The position numbers and the translations under genes are program-made. From positions 1-64,000 of the forward strand of contig JAEUNL010000029.1 of assembly GCA_016791115.1 (NCBI GenBank): a DNA stretch of 64,000 nt, read 5' to 3'. This DNA comes from Rhodocyclaceae bacterium (GTDB lineage Bacteria; Pseudomonadota; Gammaproteobacteria; Burkholderiales; Rhodocyclaceae). Of the stretch, positions 8,750-17,818 are shown piece by piece. The stretch's first letter is position 1; the number at the start of each line of letters is the position of its first letter. Below the pieces are notes generated by a model. The model was not told the origin of the DNA. It did no database searches and saw nothing but the letters and a program-made list of their open reading frames with translations.

Positions 8750-11700
8750 AAATACTCCCCCCCGCCCCGAAGTAGCAGTCGAACACATGGCTGTAGGTCC
8801 GGTCGCGCTTCTCCTTGCGCAGTTGGACGGTGTAGGCCGGGGGTAGCTGGATCATCAGGTCGCGGATGGTGCGCTGGACCTCGGCACGGGCTTGGGGCTT
8901 TTCGCGCCAGTCGAGGACGAGCGTGTCGGACTTGAGCTTGGCGAGGAGGTCCTTGGCGACCTTCTTGACCTGTTCTTCCTCGGCGCGGGCGAGCTTGGGC
9001 TCGGGCTTGGTGAGGATGTCGAAGATGGCAAGTTCTTCCTCGGTCAGGCCTTCGCGGGCAGCCCGTTGCTCCTCTTCGGAAAGGCTGCGGGCGAAGCGCT
9101 TGAGTTCCTCGAAGAGTTGCTCGACGTTGCGACTGCCCGAGTTGTACTCGTCGATCAGTTCCTGCAGCTTCTGCAGGTAGTCCATGCGGGAGTGATTGAG
9201 GGTCACCAGCCGGCGCGTCTGCGACTCCAGCAAGGCCTTGAGCTTCTCGGCCTCCGTGCGCTGGCGACCCTCGGCGAACTTCCTGTCGAGTTCCTTGAAG
9301 TCGATCTCGCTGAGGTTTATGAGGGGCTGTGACGTCGGCGCGGGACCGATCTTGTAGCCTTGGGTCGCTATTGAGTCGTTCAGCAGACTCTCGACATCCG
9401 CCATGACCTCGGCAATGTCCGGGGAGGGGGTGAGCGACTTGATGGCCTTGGCGAGGAACGCGATCAGGATCGCCAGCGGCGCATGTTCGTTGGCCTTCGG
9501 GTCGGGCAGGATCGCCTTGAACAGGCGCGCGACACGGGCGGCGAGTTGCAGGTATTCCTTCTTGGTCTCCTCGGTGGCGACCAGCGCGTCCACGGCGTCG
9601 CCAATGCGGCCCGTGCGCTCGAAGCCGTCGGACCGTACGATGCCATCGAGGTCAATGCCAAGCGACTTGCAGAAAGCCTCGGCGCCGAGAATGTGGCTGC
9701 GCAGCGCCTCGACGAGTTCGCGTTTGTCCTCGATGGGCAGACCCTTGCCGCTGCTGCCCGGGCGCGCATAGATGGCCAAGGCGTCTTCGAGGTAACGGAA
9801 GATGCCCACGTAATCGACGATCAGGCCCGATGTCTTGCCCGGTGCCACCCGGTTCGCCCGTGCGATGGTCTGCATCAGGGTGTGGCCCTTCATCGGCTTG
9901 TCGAGGTAGATGGTCGAGCAGGTCGGCACGTCGAAACCGGTGATCCACATGGCGCACACGAAGACCAGCCGCAAGGGGTTCTCGTCGTCCTTGAAGGCCT
10001 CGTCGAGCTCCTCCTTGTTGATGCGTTCGCGGTGTGGCCGGATGTCGAGGCCCTTCTTGCGGAGGTCCTCCACTTCGTTCTGAGACTGCGAGACGACGAC
10101 GGCCATATCCGTCGCCTCCATCATCGCGATGGTCTGGTCGAGCGCGGCCTTGTCCTCGCCGGAGACCTTGGCCGAGACCGCCCGCAGATGGGCGAGATGC
10201 TGGTCCCAATGTCGCCGCACCTTGTCGTACATGCGCACGGCGGTGGCCTTATCGATGCTGATCACCATGGCCTTGCCCCGGTAGCCCCGGCCAAGGAAAT
10301 GGCGCACCACGTCGGCGGCGATGGCCTCCAGACGGTCGTCCCGGGTAATCAGGTGGTACTCGCGGGCGAACTCGCGTTCGAGGCGCTTCTCCTGCTCCTC
10401 GTCGAGCTCGGCGTCCTCCAGCAGTCGCTCCATCTGTTCGTTAAGCGAGTGGTTGGTGAGCTCCAGCTCGGGTATGCGGTTCTCGTAGTAGAGCGGCACC
10501 GTCGCGCCGTCCTCGATGGAGCGGGCGAAGTCATAGATGGAGACGTAGTCGCCGAACACCTCGCGGGTGCGCTCCTCCTCGCCCTTGATCAAAGGCGTGC
10601 CAGTAAAACCGATGAAGGCCGCATTGGGCAGCGCTTGGCGCATGTTCATGGCGAACACGTCGTACTGGCTGCGGTGCGCCTCGTCGGTGATGACGATGAT
10701 GTCGGAGCGCTCGGAGAGCACGGGGAAGACTTCGCTCTTCTCGCCGGCACCCGGTGTTCTGAACTTCTGTATCAGCGTGAAGACGTAGCGGTTGTCCTCG
10801 CGCAGCAGTTGGCGCAAATGCTCCCCACTGGTGGCCCTCACCTCGCCCTTGGTGATCGCCCCGGTGTTCTTGAAGGTCTTCGCGATCTGGTCGTCGAGCT
10901 CCTCGCGGTCAGTCACGATGACGAAGGTCCAGTTGCCCGGCAGCTTGCGCAAGACCTTCTGGGTGAAGAAGACCATCGAGAGGCTCTTGCCGCTGCCCTG
11001 CGTATGCCAGAAGACGCCCAGCCGCTTGCGTTCGGCTGCATCCGACTCGTGCAGTTCGACGAGACGTCTGATCGCCTTGGCGACGCCGAGGTACTGGTGG
11101 TTCTTGGCGACCTTCTTGATCAGACCGCCCTTGCCCTCCTCGAACAGGGTGAAGTTCTCGATGATGTCGAGCAGCCGCGCCTTGTCGCAAAGACCGCGCA
11201 GGGCGGTTTCGAGCGAGACCTTGGGGGCTTCGCTCTCCTCGTCGATGCGTTTCCACTCGAAGAAGTGCTCCCACTCCGAGGTCAGCGTGCCAACCTTGGT
11301 CTCTCGACCATTGGATAGCAGGATGAATGCATTGGGGTGGAAGAGCTGCGGGATCGACTGGCCCCGGTAGTCGCGCAGGTTGTCGTCATGCGCGGCCTTG
11401 AGGGGAACGCTGGGCGCCTTGAGCTCGATGAAGACCAGCGGCAGGCCATTGACGAAGCCGAGCAGGTCGCAGCGGCGGCGATACATGTCACCCGCCACCC
11501 ACATTTGCGAGGCGAGGAAGAAGTCGTTGTTGCCCGGGTTGGCCCAGTCGATGACACGCAGGGTCTCGATGCTGTGCCCACCACGCTCGTCCGCCACCTT
11601 GACCTTGACGCCATCGCGCAGCAGGCGGAAGACATCGCGGTTGGCGTTGACGGCCAGTTGTTTGGAGCGGTCTTGCGTGATCTGCTCGACGGCTTGGGCG

Positions 11701-11936
11701 TAAGCATCAGCCTGCAGCCCCGGGTTCAGGGACTCCAGCGCTACGCGCAGCCTGCGGGTGAGAACGACCTGATGTTCGCTTTCGCGGCGCTCCGTGCCTT
11801 GCTCACCGAAGGTTTCCGCATAGAGGTTGGCGAAGGTCCAGCCCAGCGCGATCAGAAGGTCTATTGCCGGCGCTTCGACGAGCGCCAACTCGCCATAGCC
11901 TGCGGAGACCTCCCGTGCACTGGGCGGCGGGGTCAT
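8727..11936 (-). CDS. hsdR: type I restriction enzyme, R subunit
   Basis: A 1069-residue motor and nuclease subunit of a type I restriction-modification complex; it translocates and cuts unmethylated DNA using ATP. The N-terminal nuclease region (to about residue 290) includes VFIELKAPSVP, consistent with the PD-(D/E)xK core ending in ExK. The superfamily 2 helicase has Walker A HTQGSGKSLSM near residue 313 and the DEAH box VITDEAHRSQ near 415, with later motifs GFTGTPLI and MQTIARANRV. The C-terminal helical region contacts HsdM. The ATG overlaps the hsdS stop as ATGA. Its 3' end overlaps the HEPN-like gene. Length and motif order are normal, so it appears intact. Confidence 0.93.
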   Translation of the reverse strand: MTPPPSAREVSAGYGELALVEAPAIDLLIALGWTFANLYAETFGEQGTERRESEHQVVLTRRLRVALESLNPGLQADAYAQAVEQITQDRSKQLAVNANRDVFRLLRDGVKVKVADERGGHSIETLRVIDWANPGNNDFFLASQMWVAGDMYRRRCDLLGFVNGLPLVFIELKAPSVPLKAAHDDNLRDYRGQSIPQLFHPNAFILLSNGRETKVGTLTSEWEHFFEWKRIDEESEAPKVSLETALRGLCDKARLLDIIENFTLFEEGKGGLIKKVAKNHQYLGVAKAIRRLVELHESDAAERKRLGVFWHTQGSGKSLSMVFFTQKVLRKLPGNWTFVIVTDREELDDQIAKTFKNTGAITKGEVRATSGEHLRQLLREDNRYVFTLIQKFRTPGAGEKSEVFPVLSERSDIIVITDEAHRSQYDVFAMNMRQALPNAAFIGFTGTPLIKGEEERTREVFGDYVSIYDFARSIEDGATVPLYYENRIPELELTNHSLNEQMERLLEDAELDEEQEKRLEREFAREYHLITRDDRLEAIAADVVRHFLGRGYRGKAMVISIDKATAVRMYDKVRRHWDQHLAHLRAVSAKVSGEDKAALDQTIAMMEATDMAVVVSQSQNEVEDLRKKGLDIRPHRERINKEELDEAFKDDENPLRLVFVCAMWITGFDVPTCSTIYLDKPMKGHTLMQTIARANRVAPGKTSGLIVDYVGIFRYLEDALAIYARPGSSGKGLPIEDKRELVEALRSHILGAEAFCKSLGIDLDGIVRSDGFERTGRIGDAVDALVATEETKKEYLQLAARVARLFKAILPDPKANEHAPLAILIAFLAKAIKSLTPSPDIAEVMADVESLLNDSIATQGYKIGPAPTSQPLINLSEIDFKELDRKFAEGRQRTEAEKLKALLESQTRRLVTLNHSRMDYLQKLQELIDEYNSGSRNVEQLFEELKRFARSLSEEEQRAAREGLTEEELAIFDILTKPEPKLARAEEEQVKKVAKDLLAKLKSDTLVLDWREKPQARAEVQRTIRDLMIQLPPAYTVQLRKEKRDRTYSHVFDCYFGAGGSIYGATGMQ

Positions 11937-13126
11937 GCAGCCAGCGTCTCCGGTTCCGGCATCTGGGATACATCGAGTTCGCCGGATATCAGCTTCGGCA
12001 AGAGCAAATCACGAGTATTTCGTAGGTTTTCGTTTTCTCGAGTGAGGAGTCGAGACAATGCAACTATAGGTCCACACGCCTCGTCAAACTTCGACAACAG
12101 GCCTGCAGTGGGGACAATAAGTGGCAAGGCATAGGCCTGATTCCGACTAAGACCCGGAACCGCAGCGTCATTGTTCAAGAAGTTCTGAGACTGCAAGTTA
12201 TAGAAAACGAATAGGAGCGGTAGGTCTGTGCGGACGTAAAAGACAGTATCGATAGGAAAGAATGATTCTTCGGACCAAAAGACACTACCTACATTTCCCT
12301 TCCTGCCGACGATGATGCCGGGGCCGCTGACCAAGCCTTCGTCATGCCAGCCCACAATGCCGCTTGAGCCATAAACAGGATACCTGCCGGGCTTCCTATC
12401 TTCTGCCTTCAGGGCTTTGCCGTAAGCTAGTTCAATAACATCGCCAAGTTTGCTAATTTTCCACGCTTGCGGCACATCCCCCAATTCGGACTCGACCATA
12501 CGAGAGTTCTCGTGCCCCGGAAAGCGGAACTTGACGAACCACTCCTCGTAGATGCGTCGGGCCATCTCTTCGAGGATCGCGATGCGCCGCGTGTTGTTTT
12601 CGATTAGGTCGTCGTAGGCGGAGAGGATGGAGGCAATACGGCGTTGTTCTGCAAGCGGTGGCAGATCCAGCGTCAGCTTTTCACAATCAGGCACGCGCAT
12701 GTGTTCAACGGTGGCTCCCGACCCAAGCGACTTAATCTGTCCTTGCACATCAGCGCCCTGAAATGCATACAGAAGGAACCTGTTGTCGAGCTTGTGACTA
12801 TCCGCGCGATACGAAACGAGCCGTTGGCCGAGAAAGACGCGGTCGCTAGTCCTTAGCAGACCCACTTCACCCAGCGGAGCTTCCCTTGTCAGGATGACAT
12901 CGCCGCGCTTCGGCAGTTGCCGACGAGTCCACTTCCGAAAGACATCTTCGGTTACGTACTTCACCTCATCGAGGTGCACCCATCCCTTTTTAACGTTGGT
13001 AGTCCGAATCATCTTGTAATGAGTAGGTTCGGACACGGTTGCTGCCGTCTTGTTCACACAGTCAACGATCGATTCGCAGACATCTGCGATACATACCCTA
13101 TGCCAACGACTATGCCGTTGCCTCAC
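11933..13126 (-). CDS. hsdS: type I restriction-modification specificity subunit
   Basis: A 397-residue DNA-recognition subunit shared by the methylase and the restriction complex. Two target-recognition domains are visible: TRD1 at about residues 5-150 and TRD2 at about 225-350. Each is followed by a conserved helical spacer ([20 protein letters not shown]; later [20 protein letters not shown] and [12 protein letters not shown]). The two domains are dissimilar, so the recognition sequence should be bipartite and asymmetric; it cannot be read from sequence alone. Both ends overlap neighbours by ATGA (hsdM upstream, hsdR downstream). Base composition is less GC-rich than hsdM or hsdR, as is common for exchanged hsdS genes. 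Confidence 0.92.
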   Translation of the reverse strand: MRQRHSRWHRVCIADVCESIVDCVNKTAATVSEPTHYKMIRTTNVKKGWVHLDEVKYVTEDVFRKWTRRQLPKRGDVILTREAPLGEVGLLRTSDRVFLGQRLVSYRADSHKLDNRFLLYAFQGADVQGQIKSLGSGATVEHMRVPDCEKLTLDLPPLAEQRRIASILSAYDDLIENNTRRIAILEEMARRIYEEWFVKFRFPGHENSRMVESELGDVPQAWKISKLGDVIELAYGKALKAEDRKPGRYPVYGSSGIVGWHDEGLVSGPGIIVGRKGNVGSVFWSEESFFPIDTVFYVRTDLPLLFVFYNLQSQNFLNNDAAVPGLSRNQAYALPLIVPTAGLLSKFDEACGPIVALSRLLTRENENLRNTRDLLLPKLISGELDVSQMPEPETLAA

Positions 13127-14667
13127 GACGCAGCCTCTAGCACTGAGACGACATTGCTAGCTATCCGCTCTTCCAATTCTCGCGCCTCGGCGTTTAGTGC
13201 TTCCAGTTCCTCATTAAGCTCCTCCAGTCGCTCGGCGAAGTTGAAGTCGTCGGCTTGACGGTCTAGGACGCCCACATACCGTCCCGGATTCAGACTCCAG
13301 CCCTGCGCCTCGACCTCCGCCAGCGTGGCGACCTTGCATACCCCTGCAATGTCTCGATAGACGCCATCAGGGAACTGCTGTGCGATAAGGTTCGAACTGC
13401 CGGCCTCGGCCTCCATAGTCTCGCCCCGGTATAGCCGAACTACATTGGCCAGAAACTCAATCTGCTCGGGCAGGAAGTCGCGAATGGCACGCGAAACTTG
13501 CCGATAAAAGCCACGCGCATCGATGAACATAACAGAATCCTTGCGCGCCTTCGGCTTGCCCTTGTCGAAGAACCACAAGGTGCAAGGCAGGGTAACCGTG
13601 TAAAAGAAGTTCGGCCCGACCGTAACAATGACATCGACGAGACCACTCTCTATAAGTTGCTTGCGAACTTCCAACTCACTGCCGCGCGCATCTCCCGCTG
13701 AGTTGGCCATGACGAAACCGGCGCGCCCCTTCTCGTTGAGCGAGGCGGCGAAGAGTTGTATCCACAGGTAGTTGGCGTTGTCGGTGGTCGGCAGCCCAAG
13801 GGCGAAGCGCTTGTCGTCCTTGAGGCGATCCTTGTCGACACCCGAGACGTTGAAGGGAGGATTGGCCATGACGAAGTCGAAACGGCCAAGGCACTTGTGC
13901 GGGTCTTCGTAGTAGGTGTTCGACTCGCGGATGTCGCCGGAAAGGCCATGCACGGCGAGGTTCATCTTGGCGAGCTTGACGGTATCCGAGGCTTTCTCCG
14001 TGCCGAAGACGGTGAGTTCCTTGCCCGGTTGCTTGCGGTGGCGACGCACGAAGGCAGCGCTCTGCACGAACATGCCCCCGGAGCCGCAGGCGGGGTCAAA
14101 GATGCGACCGTGGTAGGGCTCGATGATCTCGACGATGAGCTTGACGATGGATTCCGGGGTGTAGAAGACGCCCCCCTTCTGGCCTTCCTTGAGCGCGAAG
14201 TTGCCGAGAAAGTATTCGTAGACCTTGCCGAAGGCGTCGCCATCGAGGTCAACCGGACCGAGCAGGCGCAGGAGCTCGACGAGGGTGCGGTCTGGCAGCG
14301 CAGAGTAGGTGCGCGGTAGTACGCCCTTGAGCTCCTCATTCTCGGCCTCGATGGACGCCATGGCGTCGTTGATCGCCTTGCCGAGGTTGGTGCCTTCGGG
14401 CAACTGCAGGAGCCACGAGAAGCGGGCCTTCTCGGGCAGGTAGATGACGCCTTCGGCCTGATAGTCGAACTTCTCGATCTCCTGCGGGTCAAGACCCTTC
14501 TTCTTGAAATGGGCCTCTGCCTCGGCGAAGCGCCGCTCGGCGTAGCGCAGGAAGATGAGACCAAGGACCGGGGTGGAGAAATCTGAGGGCTTGAGGCCGG
14601 TGTTGGCCCAGAGTTGATCGGCGGTTGCCCAGAGGCGGGCTTCGAGTTCTACGAGGTCGGCAGCCAT
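13123..14667 (-). CDS. hsdM: type I restriction-modification DNA methyltransferase subunit
   Basis: A 514-residue adenine-N6 methyltransferase subunit that protects host DNA and forms the M2S core of the complex. The N-terminal helical domain (about residues 1-150) is followed by the SAM-binding motif [12 protein letters not shown] and catalytic motif IV NPPFNV, with the usual spacing for a gamma-type N6A enzyme. The C-terminus is helical and charged ([20 protein letters not shown]), probably for binding HsdS. It is the first gene of the hsdMSR unit; 124 bp separate it from the zinc-finger gene upstream, leaving room for its own promoter. It appears complete. Confidence 0.93.
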   Translation of the reverse strand: MAADLVELEARLWATADQLWANTGLKPSDFSTPVLGLIFLRYAERRFAEAEAHFKKKGLDPQEIEKFDYQAEGVIYLPEKARFSWLLQLPEGTNLGKAINDAMASIEAENEELKGVLPRTYSALPDRTLVELLRLLGPVDLDGDAFGKVYEYFLGNFALKEGQKGGVFYTPESIVKLIVEIIEPYHGRIFDPACGSGGMFVQSAAFVRRHRKQPGKELTVFGTEKASDTVKLAKMNLAVHGLSGDIRESNTYYEDPHKCLGRFDFVMANPPFNVSGVDKDRLKDDKRFALGLPTTDNANYLWIQLFAASLNEKGRAGFVMANSAGDARGSELEVRKQLIESGLVDVIVTVGPNFFYTVTLPCTLWFFDKGKPKARKDSVMFIDARGFYRQVSRAIRDFLPEQIEFLANVVRLYRGETMEAEAGSSNLIAQQFPDGVYRDIAGVCKVATLAEVEAQGWSLNPGRYVGVLDRQADDFNFAERLEELNEELEALNAEARELEERIASNVVSVLEAAS

Positions 14668-14791
14668 GTGTTCCGGTTCGGTACGTCACTAACCCGGGAG
14701 TTCCCCCTCGGGAAACCGACCCGGACTCCGGGCTGCATTCAGCCCATCGGCATTCTAGCCTCAGGGAAGCCGAGTCGACGAGTGCGAAGGA

Positions 14792-15481
14792 TCAGAACTT
14801 GAGGTCGGCTGGAAGGACTTCGCAGGCGAGTGCCAGTTGCTCGCCAATATGCCGCAGTACGCGGCCTCGGCTTGCCGGGTACTTGTGCATCTCCTCGACA
14901 AGAACGCGACCACCCGGACCTGTTCGCTCCCAGCGCTTGTGCGTGCCGCTGGCCATGCGGTGGACCAGTTTCGCGGCCTGCACGCGCTTGAACTCGATCT
15001 TGGTATCCGGCTGGGGGTCGTTGGCAATGGCGCGTTCTATGGCGAGCCATGCGGCAATGGGGAGCATCGGGTCGACTTCCGCCACCCGCAAGCGCGCCCA
15101 AGCCGCCCGTGCGCGGTCCTCAGGTGAAAGACCCGCAAGTCGGAAGGCCTCAACCTTTGCGCCTGCGCGCTGGTACAGACTGCGAATGCGTTGGATCGCG
15201 AGCGCTACGCGGCGGTCAGTTCTGTTGGCCTCCAGCCACGCCAGCGCGCGTTTGCGATAGGGTGCCAGGAGCGATGCCGGGTAGCTGCCTTTGACGTAGC
15301 TTCCATGGCGCTGAAAGTAATCCTCATGGGCGCGGCAGTAGAGGCGATTAAGTCCCGAATTCGACCCTGCACGCGTGGGATTTCCGCAGCCGGCGATACG
15401 GCAGAACCGGTGGTCGACATCGGCGTTCGCGACTCGGGATACCACATCGTCTCTACGGCGCTTGTTCGAGGCGTAGTTCAT
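14792..15481 (-). CDS. zinc-finger-containing island protein, unknown function
   Basis: A 229-residue basic protein. Residues 25-60 hold a Cys/His cluster (FCRIAGCGNP ... LYCRAHEDYFQRHG) that looks like a zinc-binding finger related to those of small HNH or phage DNA-binding proteins. The rest is predicted helical and rich in Arg and Ala. No known enzyme motif is recognised. The ATG at 15481 is preceded by GTAAGAAG and, further up, by an inverted repeat and one copy of the ATAGGRTAGA box that also precedes the serine recombinase. It lies 148 bp behind the polymerase-like gene, on the same strand. Joint occurrence with that gene in other elements would support a shared job in element replication or defence. 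Confidence 0.5.
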   Translation of the reverse strand: MNYASNKRRRDDVVSRVANADVDHRFCRIAGCGNPTRAGSNSGLNRLYCRAHEDYFQRHGSYVKGSYPASLLAPYRKRALAWLEANRTDRRVALAIQRIRSLYQRAGAKVEAFRLAGLSPEDRARAAWARLRVAEVDPMLPIAAWLAIERAIANDPQPDTKIEFKRVQAAKLVHRMASGTHKRWERTGPGGRVLVEEMHKYPASRGRVLRHIGEQLALACEVLPADLKF

Positions 15482-15498
15482 CTTCTTACGAGTCCCTC

Positions 15499-15524
15499 AT
15501 AAGGTGGACTGGTGGATACCTTAT
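15499..15524. promoter_or_regulatory. inverted repeat ATAAGGT-N12-ACCTTAT
   Basis: Perfect 7-bp arms (15499-15505 and 15518-15524) lie just upstream of the zinc-finger gene start at 15481 and overlap the ATAGGRTAGA box. They are well placed to act as an operator for that gene. Confidence 0.5.
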
Positions 15525-15538
15525 AGGGTAGATACACC
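15521..15538. promoter_or_regulatory. ATAGGRTAGA box, copy 1
   Basis: TTATAGGGTAGATACACC here matches TTATAGGATAGAACACC at 17635-17651 except for one substitution and one inserted base. Both copies lie in island regions directly upstream of minus-strand genes, which suggests a common regulator. Confidence 0.5.
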
Positions 15539-15629
15539 CCAGTCCTACCCATCCCAAGTTCATGAATAGGGACTGCATCAATGGGCTCCATTCTTAGCCA
15601 TGGGTGTTGGGTGCAGTGGTTGGTGGTTC

Positions 15630-16925
15630 TCAGTCCTCCTCCACCACTCCGTCGATACCGGTGTGTCTCTTGAAGACATCAAGCATGATCTGCTTGGCCT
15701 CTTCACGCCGATTACCGGGAACGACGACGGCATCGTGGATGGGCAGCCCGACGATCCCGTCTTCCATCAGTGCGAGCAGGACGTCGACCAAGATGCAGCT
15801 CTCGACATAGAAGACCTTGAAGCCGATGCCGACGCCGAAGAGGTGGCTTACCGTGGCGTGTTTGGCCTGAAGCGCCTGAACAACTTCATGCACGGATGTT
15901 CGCGGTGGGAACAGGGATGGAACGTCCTTCGGGAAGCGGGTGAGAGGCTTCGTCGTGTATAGCAGCGCGCCGAAGACCTTCTTGAAACCCGGTCGATAGT
16001 CTTCGAGGCCTTCCAGGGTGTAAGCGTCGCTATCGGGATAGGGTACGTGGGCGAGGCCATAGAGTATCCGTGGCGCCATCTGAGAGTAGTCCAGCGTGAC
16101 TGCCCGGCATCCCTCGATGTGGATGTGTCTCCGAAGCTCTTTCGGAAGGTGAAGCCAGAAGCCGCCGAAGAGACGCCCGCCTTCCTCAAAGCTACTGTTG
16201 TTGAAGTAGCGTCGCAGCCTCCGTGCCGAGGTGTCGAACTGTGCGCGGGTGTCGCCATATGGATCGAACTCGATGTCTGCCTGCTCGATCCACTCGTTGA
16301 TTCGCTTGAGCTCGTCCCGATAACGCGTGGTCCTCGCGTCGTCTTCGTACTGTGTCCTCTCGCCCTCGTCCCAATGGTCGGTCTTGCTGCGTTTGAGGAT
16401 GATGACTTCCTCGGATGCGTCGAGACAAAGGTCGTCTAGACCTAGTTCACGCTCCCTGATGCGAGACAGGAGCCTCGCCCCGGCGCGCATGGTGGTCTGG
16501 CGGTTCTCCGCAAAGGGGGTCTGATAGCCCGGCACGATCTCGGCGAACTCCATCTCTGGACGCGCCAGGTACTTGAGTACCGTCACCAACTGTTTGCTCA
16601 TCGCGCGCGAGCGATAGCGGTCCCTGCGCCCGAGTTGCTGGTTGGACTGGGTCACCGCTATCCACCCCTCGGGCTCGGTCAGTGCGCGGTGCACGAGGTC
16701 GGATATGACCACCTCAACGGTGTAGTCGAAGGTTTCTTGGTCGACCGCGCGACGCTTGCGCTGGCGAAGGCCGTGATGGTGTTCGAAGTGCCCGAGTTGG
16801 TTGAGGACATCTCCTACGAGTGCCTTGGCGTTACTCGACTGGGCGACACGGAAGGGTTCGAATGGTCGATCACGAGGACCGGTCGGTTGATCGGTTTCGA
16901 GTGGCGTTTGTTCTGGTGCGTTCAT
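15630..16925 (-). CDS. divergent family-A DNA polymerase-like protein of the island
   Basis: A 431-residue protein from the ATG at 16925; an upstream ATG at 16973 would add 16 residues. The C-terminal half carries three blocks in the order seen in family A polymerases. A motif-A-like block AVTLDYSQMAPRILY is followed by a fingers/O-helix-like block RPGFKKVFGALLYT and a motif-C-like block VGLPIHDAVVVP. Counted from the longer start, the two candidate metal ligands are D295 and D414. A conserved-looking stretch (RRYFNNSSFEEGGRLFGG) precedes motif A, where Pol I has its template-contact region. Exonuclease domains are absent and the core is far shorter than Pol I; the motif-C glutamate is replaced by alanine. 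Catalytic activity is therefore uncertain: it could be an element replication or priming enzyme, or a polymerase-derived defence protein. The gene follows the serine recombinase on the same strand. Confidence 0.55.
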   Translation of the reverse strand: MNAPEQTPLETDQPTGPRDRPFEPFRVAQSSNAKALVGDVLNQLGHFEHHHGLRQRKRRAVDQETFDYTVEVVISDLVHRALTEPEGWIAVTQSNQQLGRRDRYRSRAMSKQLVTVLKYLARPEMEFAEIVPGYQTPFAENRQTTMRAGARLLSRIRERELGLDDLCLDASEEVIILKRSKTDHWDEGERTQYEDDARTTRYRDELKRINEWIEQADIEFDPYGDTRAQFDTSARRLRRYFNNSSFEEGGRLFGGFWLHLPKELRRHIHIEGCRAVTLDYSQMAPRILYGLAHVPYPDSDAYTLEGLEDYRPGFKKVFGALLYTTKPLTRFPKDVPSLFPPRTSVHEVVQALQAKHATVSHLFGVGIGFKVFYVESCILVDVLLALMEDGIVGLPIHDAVVVPGNRREEAKQIMLDVFKRHTGIDGVVEED

Positions 16926-16998
16926 GGCAAAACTCGACGTCCCGCAATGCAGGACGGACAAGCGGTCAAGCAAGAAAGGGAACGGAAGGATACCCGCC

Positions 16999-17568
16999 TT
17001 AGCCGACGGTTTCTGCCCGCGCCAAGGACTGGTAAAGCGTCTCGCGACTGATGCCGAACTCGCGGGCTACGGCCGCCTTGGAAATGCCGTCGGCGAGCTT
17101 GCGCCGGATCGCGCCAAGCTGATCCATGCTGAGAGCCCGCTTACGGCCCTTGTAGACCCCCTTGGCCTTGGCGAGGGTAATGCCCTCGCGCTGGCGCTCC
17201 TTGATGAGGGCCCGCTCAAATTCGGCGAATGCGCCCATCATCGATAACAGCAGTGTCGCCATGGGCGAGTCTTCGCCGGTGAAGGTGAGCCCTTCCTTGA
17301 TGAACCGGACCGAGACGTCCTTGTTTGTCAGCTCGCGAACAATGCGACGCAAATCGTCGAGGTTGCGGGCGAGACGGTCCATGGAATGGACGAGCACGGT
17401 ATCGCCTTCGCGCGCGAACTCCAGCAAGGCTTTGAGTTGGGGACGCTCGGCGTCTTTTCCGGAGGCCTTGTCGGTGAATACCTTGTCGAGTGACTGCCCG
17501 TCGAGCTGGCGCTCGGTGTTCTGGTCGAGCGTGCTGACGCGGATGTATCCGATGATCTTGCCTGACAT
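16999..17568 (-). CDS. serine recombinase (resolvase/invertase family)
   Basis: A 189-residue small serine recombinase. The catalytic domain begins KIIGYIRVSTLDQNTERQ with nucleophile S12 and R10. The conserved block VHSMDRLARNLDDLRR follows, then the long E helix (GAFAEFERALIKERQREGI) and a C-terminal helix-turn-helix (GISKAAVAREFGISRETLYQ). It can resolve or invert DNA between short sites. An excellent ribosome site (GGGAGG) precedes the ATG, and a strong promoter lies just upstream. Its role here could be dimer resolution of an excised circle or regulation. Only one hsdS is present and no inverted partial copies are seen, so hsdS switching is unlikely. Confidence 0.88.
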   Translation of the reverse strand: MSGKIIGYIRVSTLDQNTERQLDGQSLDKVFTDKASGKDAERPQLKALLEFAREGDTVLVHSMDRLARNLDDLRRIVRELTNKDVSVRFIKEGLTFTGEDSPMATLLLSMMGAFAEFERALIKERQREGITLAKAKGVYKGRKRALSMDQLGAIRRKLADGISKAAVAREFGISRETLYQSLARAETVG

Positions 17569-17604
17569 TGCGGCCTCCCTGGCCTGTCGAAATGTGTCAA
17601 GGCA

Positions 17605-17633
17605 AGTCTAAGATGTCTCCGGATGAATGTCAA
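17605..17633 (-). promoter_or_regulatory. sigma-70 promoter of serine recombinase gene
   Basis: A consensus -35 TTGACA (17628-17633, minus strand), a 17-bp spacer and a -10 TAGACT (17605-17610) lie about 40 bp upstream of the recombinase ATG. The operator-like inverted repeat lies directly upstream of the -35. Confidence 0.65.
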
Positions 17634-17634
17634 G

Positions 17635-17657
17635 TTATAGGATAGAACACCCTATCC
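17635..17657. promoter_or_regulatory. ATAGGRTAGA box copy 2 with GGATAG/CTATCC inverted repeat
   Basis: TTATAGGATAGAACACC (17635-17651) includes the left arm of an inverted repeat, GGATAG at 17640-17645 and CTATCC at 17652-17657 with a 6-bp loop. It lies immediately upstream of the recombinase promoter, in the divergent region shared with the HTH gene, which makes that HTH protein a candidate binder. Confidence 0.5.
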
Positions 17658-17721
17658 GGACATATTTGGAGGTCTGGCCTGACGTCCGGATGGGGTGTGG
17701 TCTAACTGGGCACGAAAAGAG

Positions 17722-17735
17722 CGACAAAATTGTCG
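17722..17735. promoter_or_regulatory. inverted repeat CGACAA-AA-TTGTCG
   Basis: Perfect 6-bp arms around AA, about 85 bp upstream of the chosen HTH start. The position suits an operator or autoregulatory site of the HTH gene. Confidence 0.4.
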
Positions 17736-17818
17736 AAGAAGTAGTATGAATGTTGCCCTGGCCACAAAATTCATTCAAAATTTGGCCTAATCGATCAAGA
17801 GCCGAAAGAAACCACCAG

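Noticed and set aside
9483..11318. 611-residue plus-strand open frame
   Set aside because: It mirrors the hsdR reading frame; composition is that of a GC-rich shadow, with no domain, while hsdR has all motifs.
11933..17568. Possible hsdS inversion by the serine recombinase
   Set aside because: Only one complete hsdS is present, with no inverted partial copy or paired inverted repeats in or near it.
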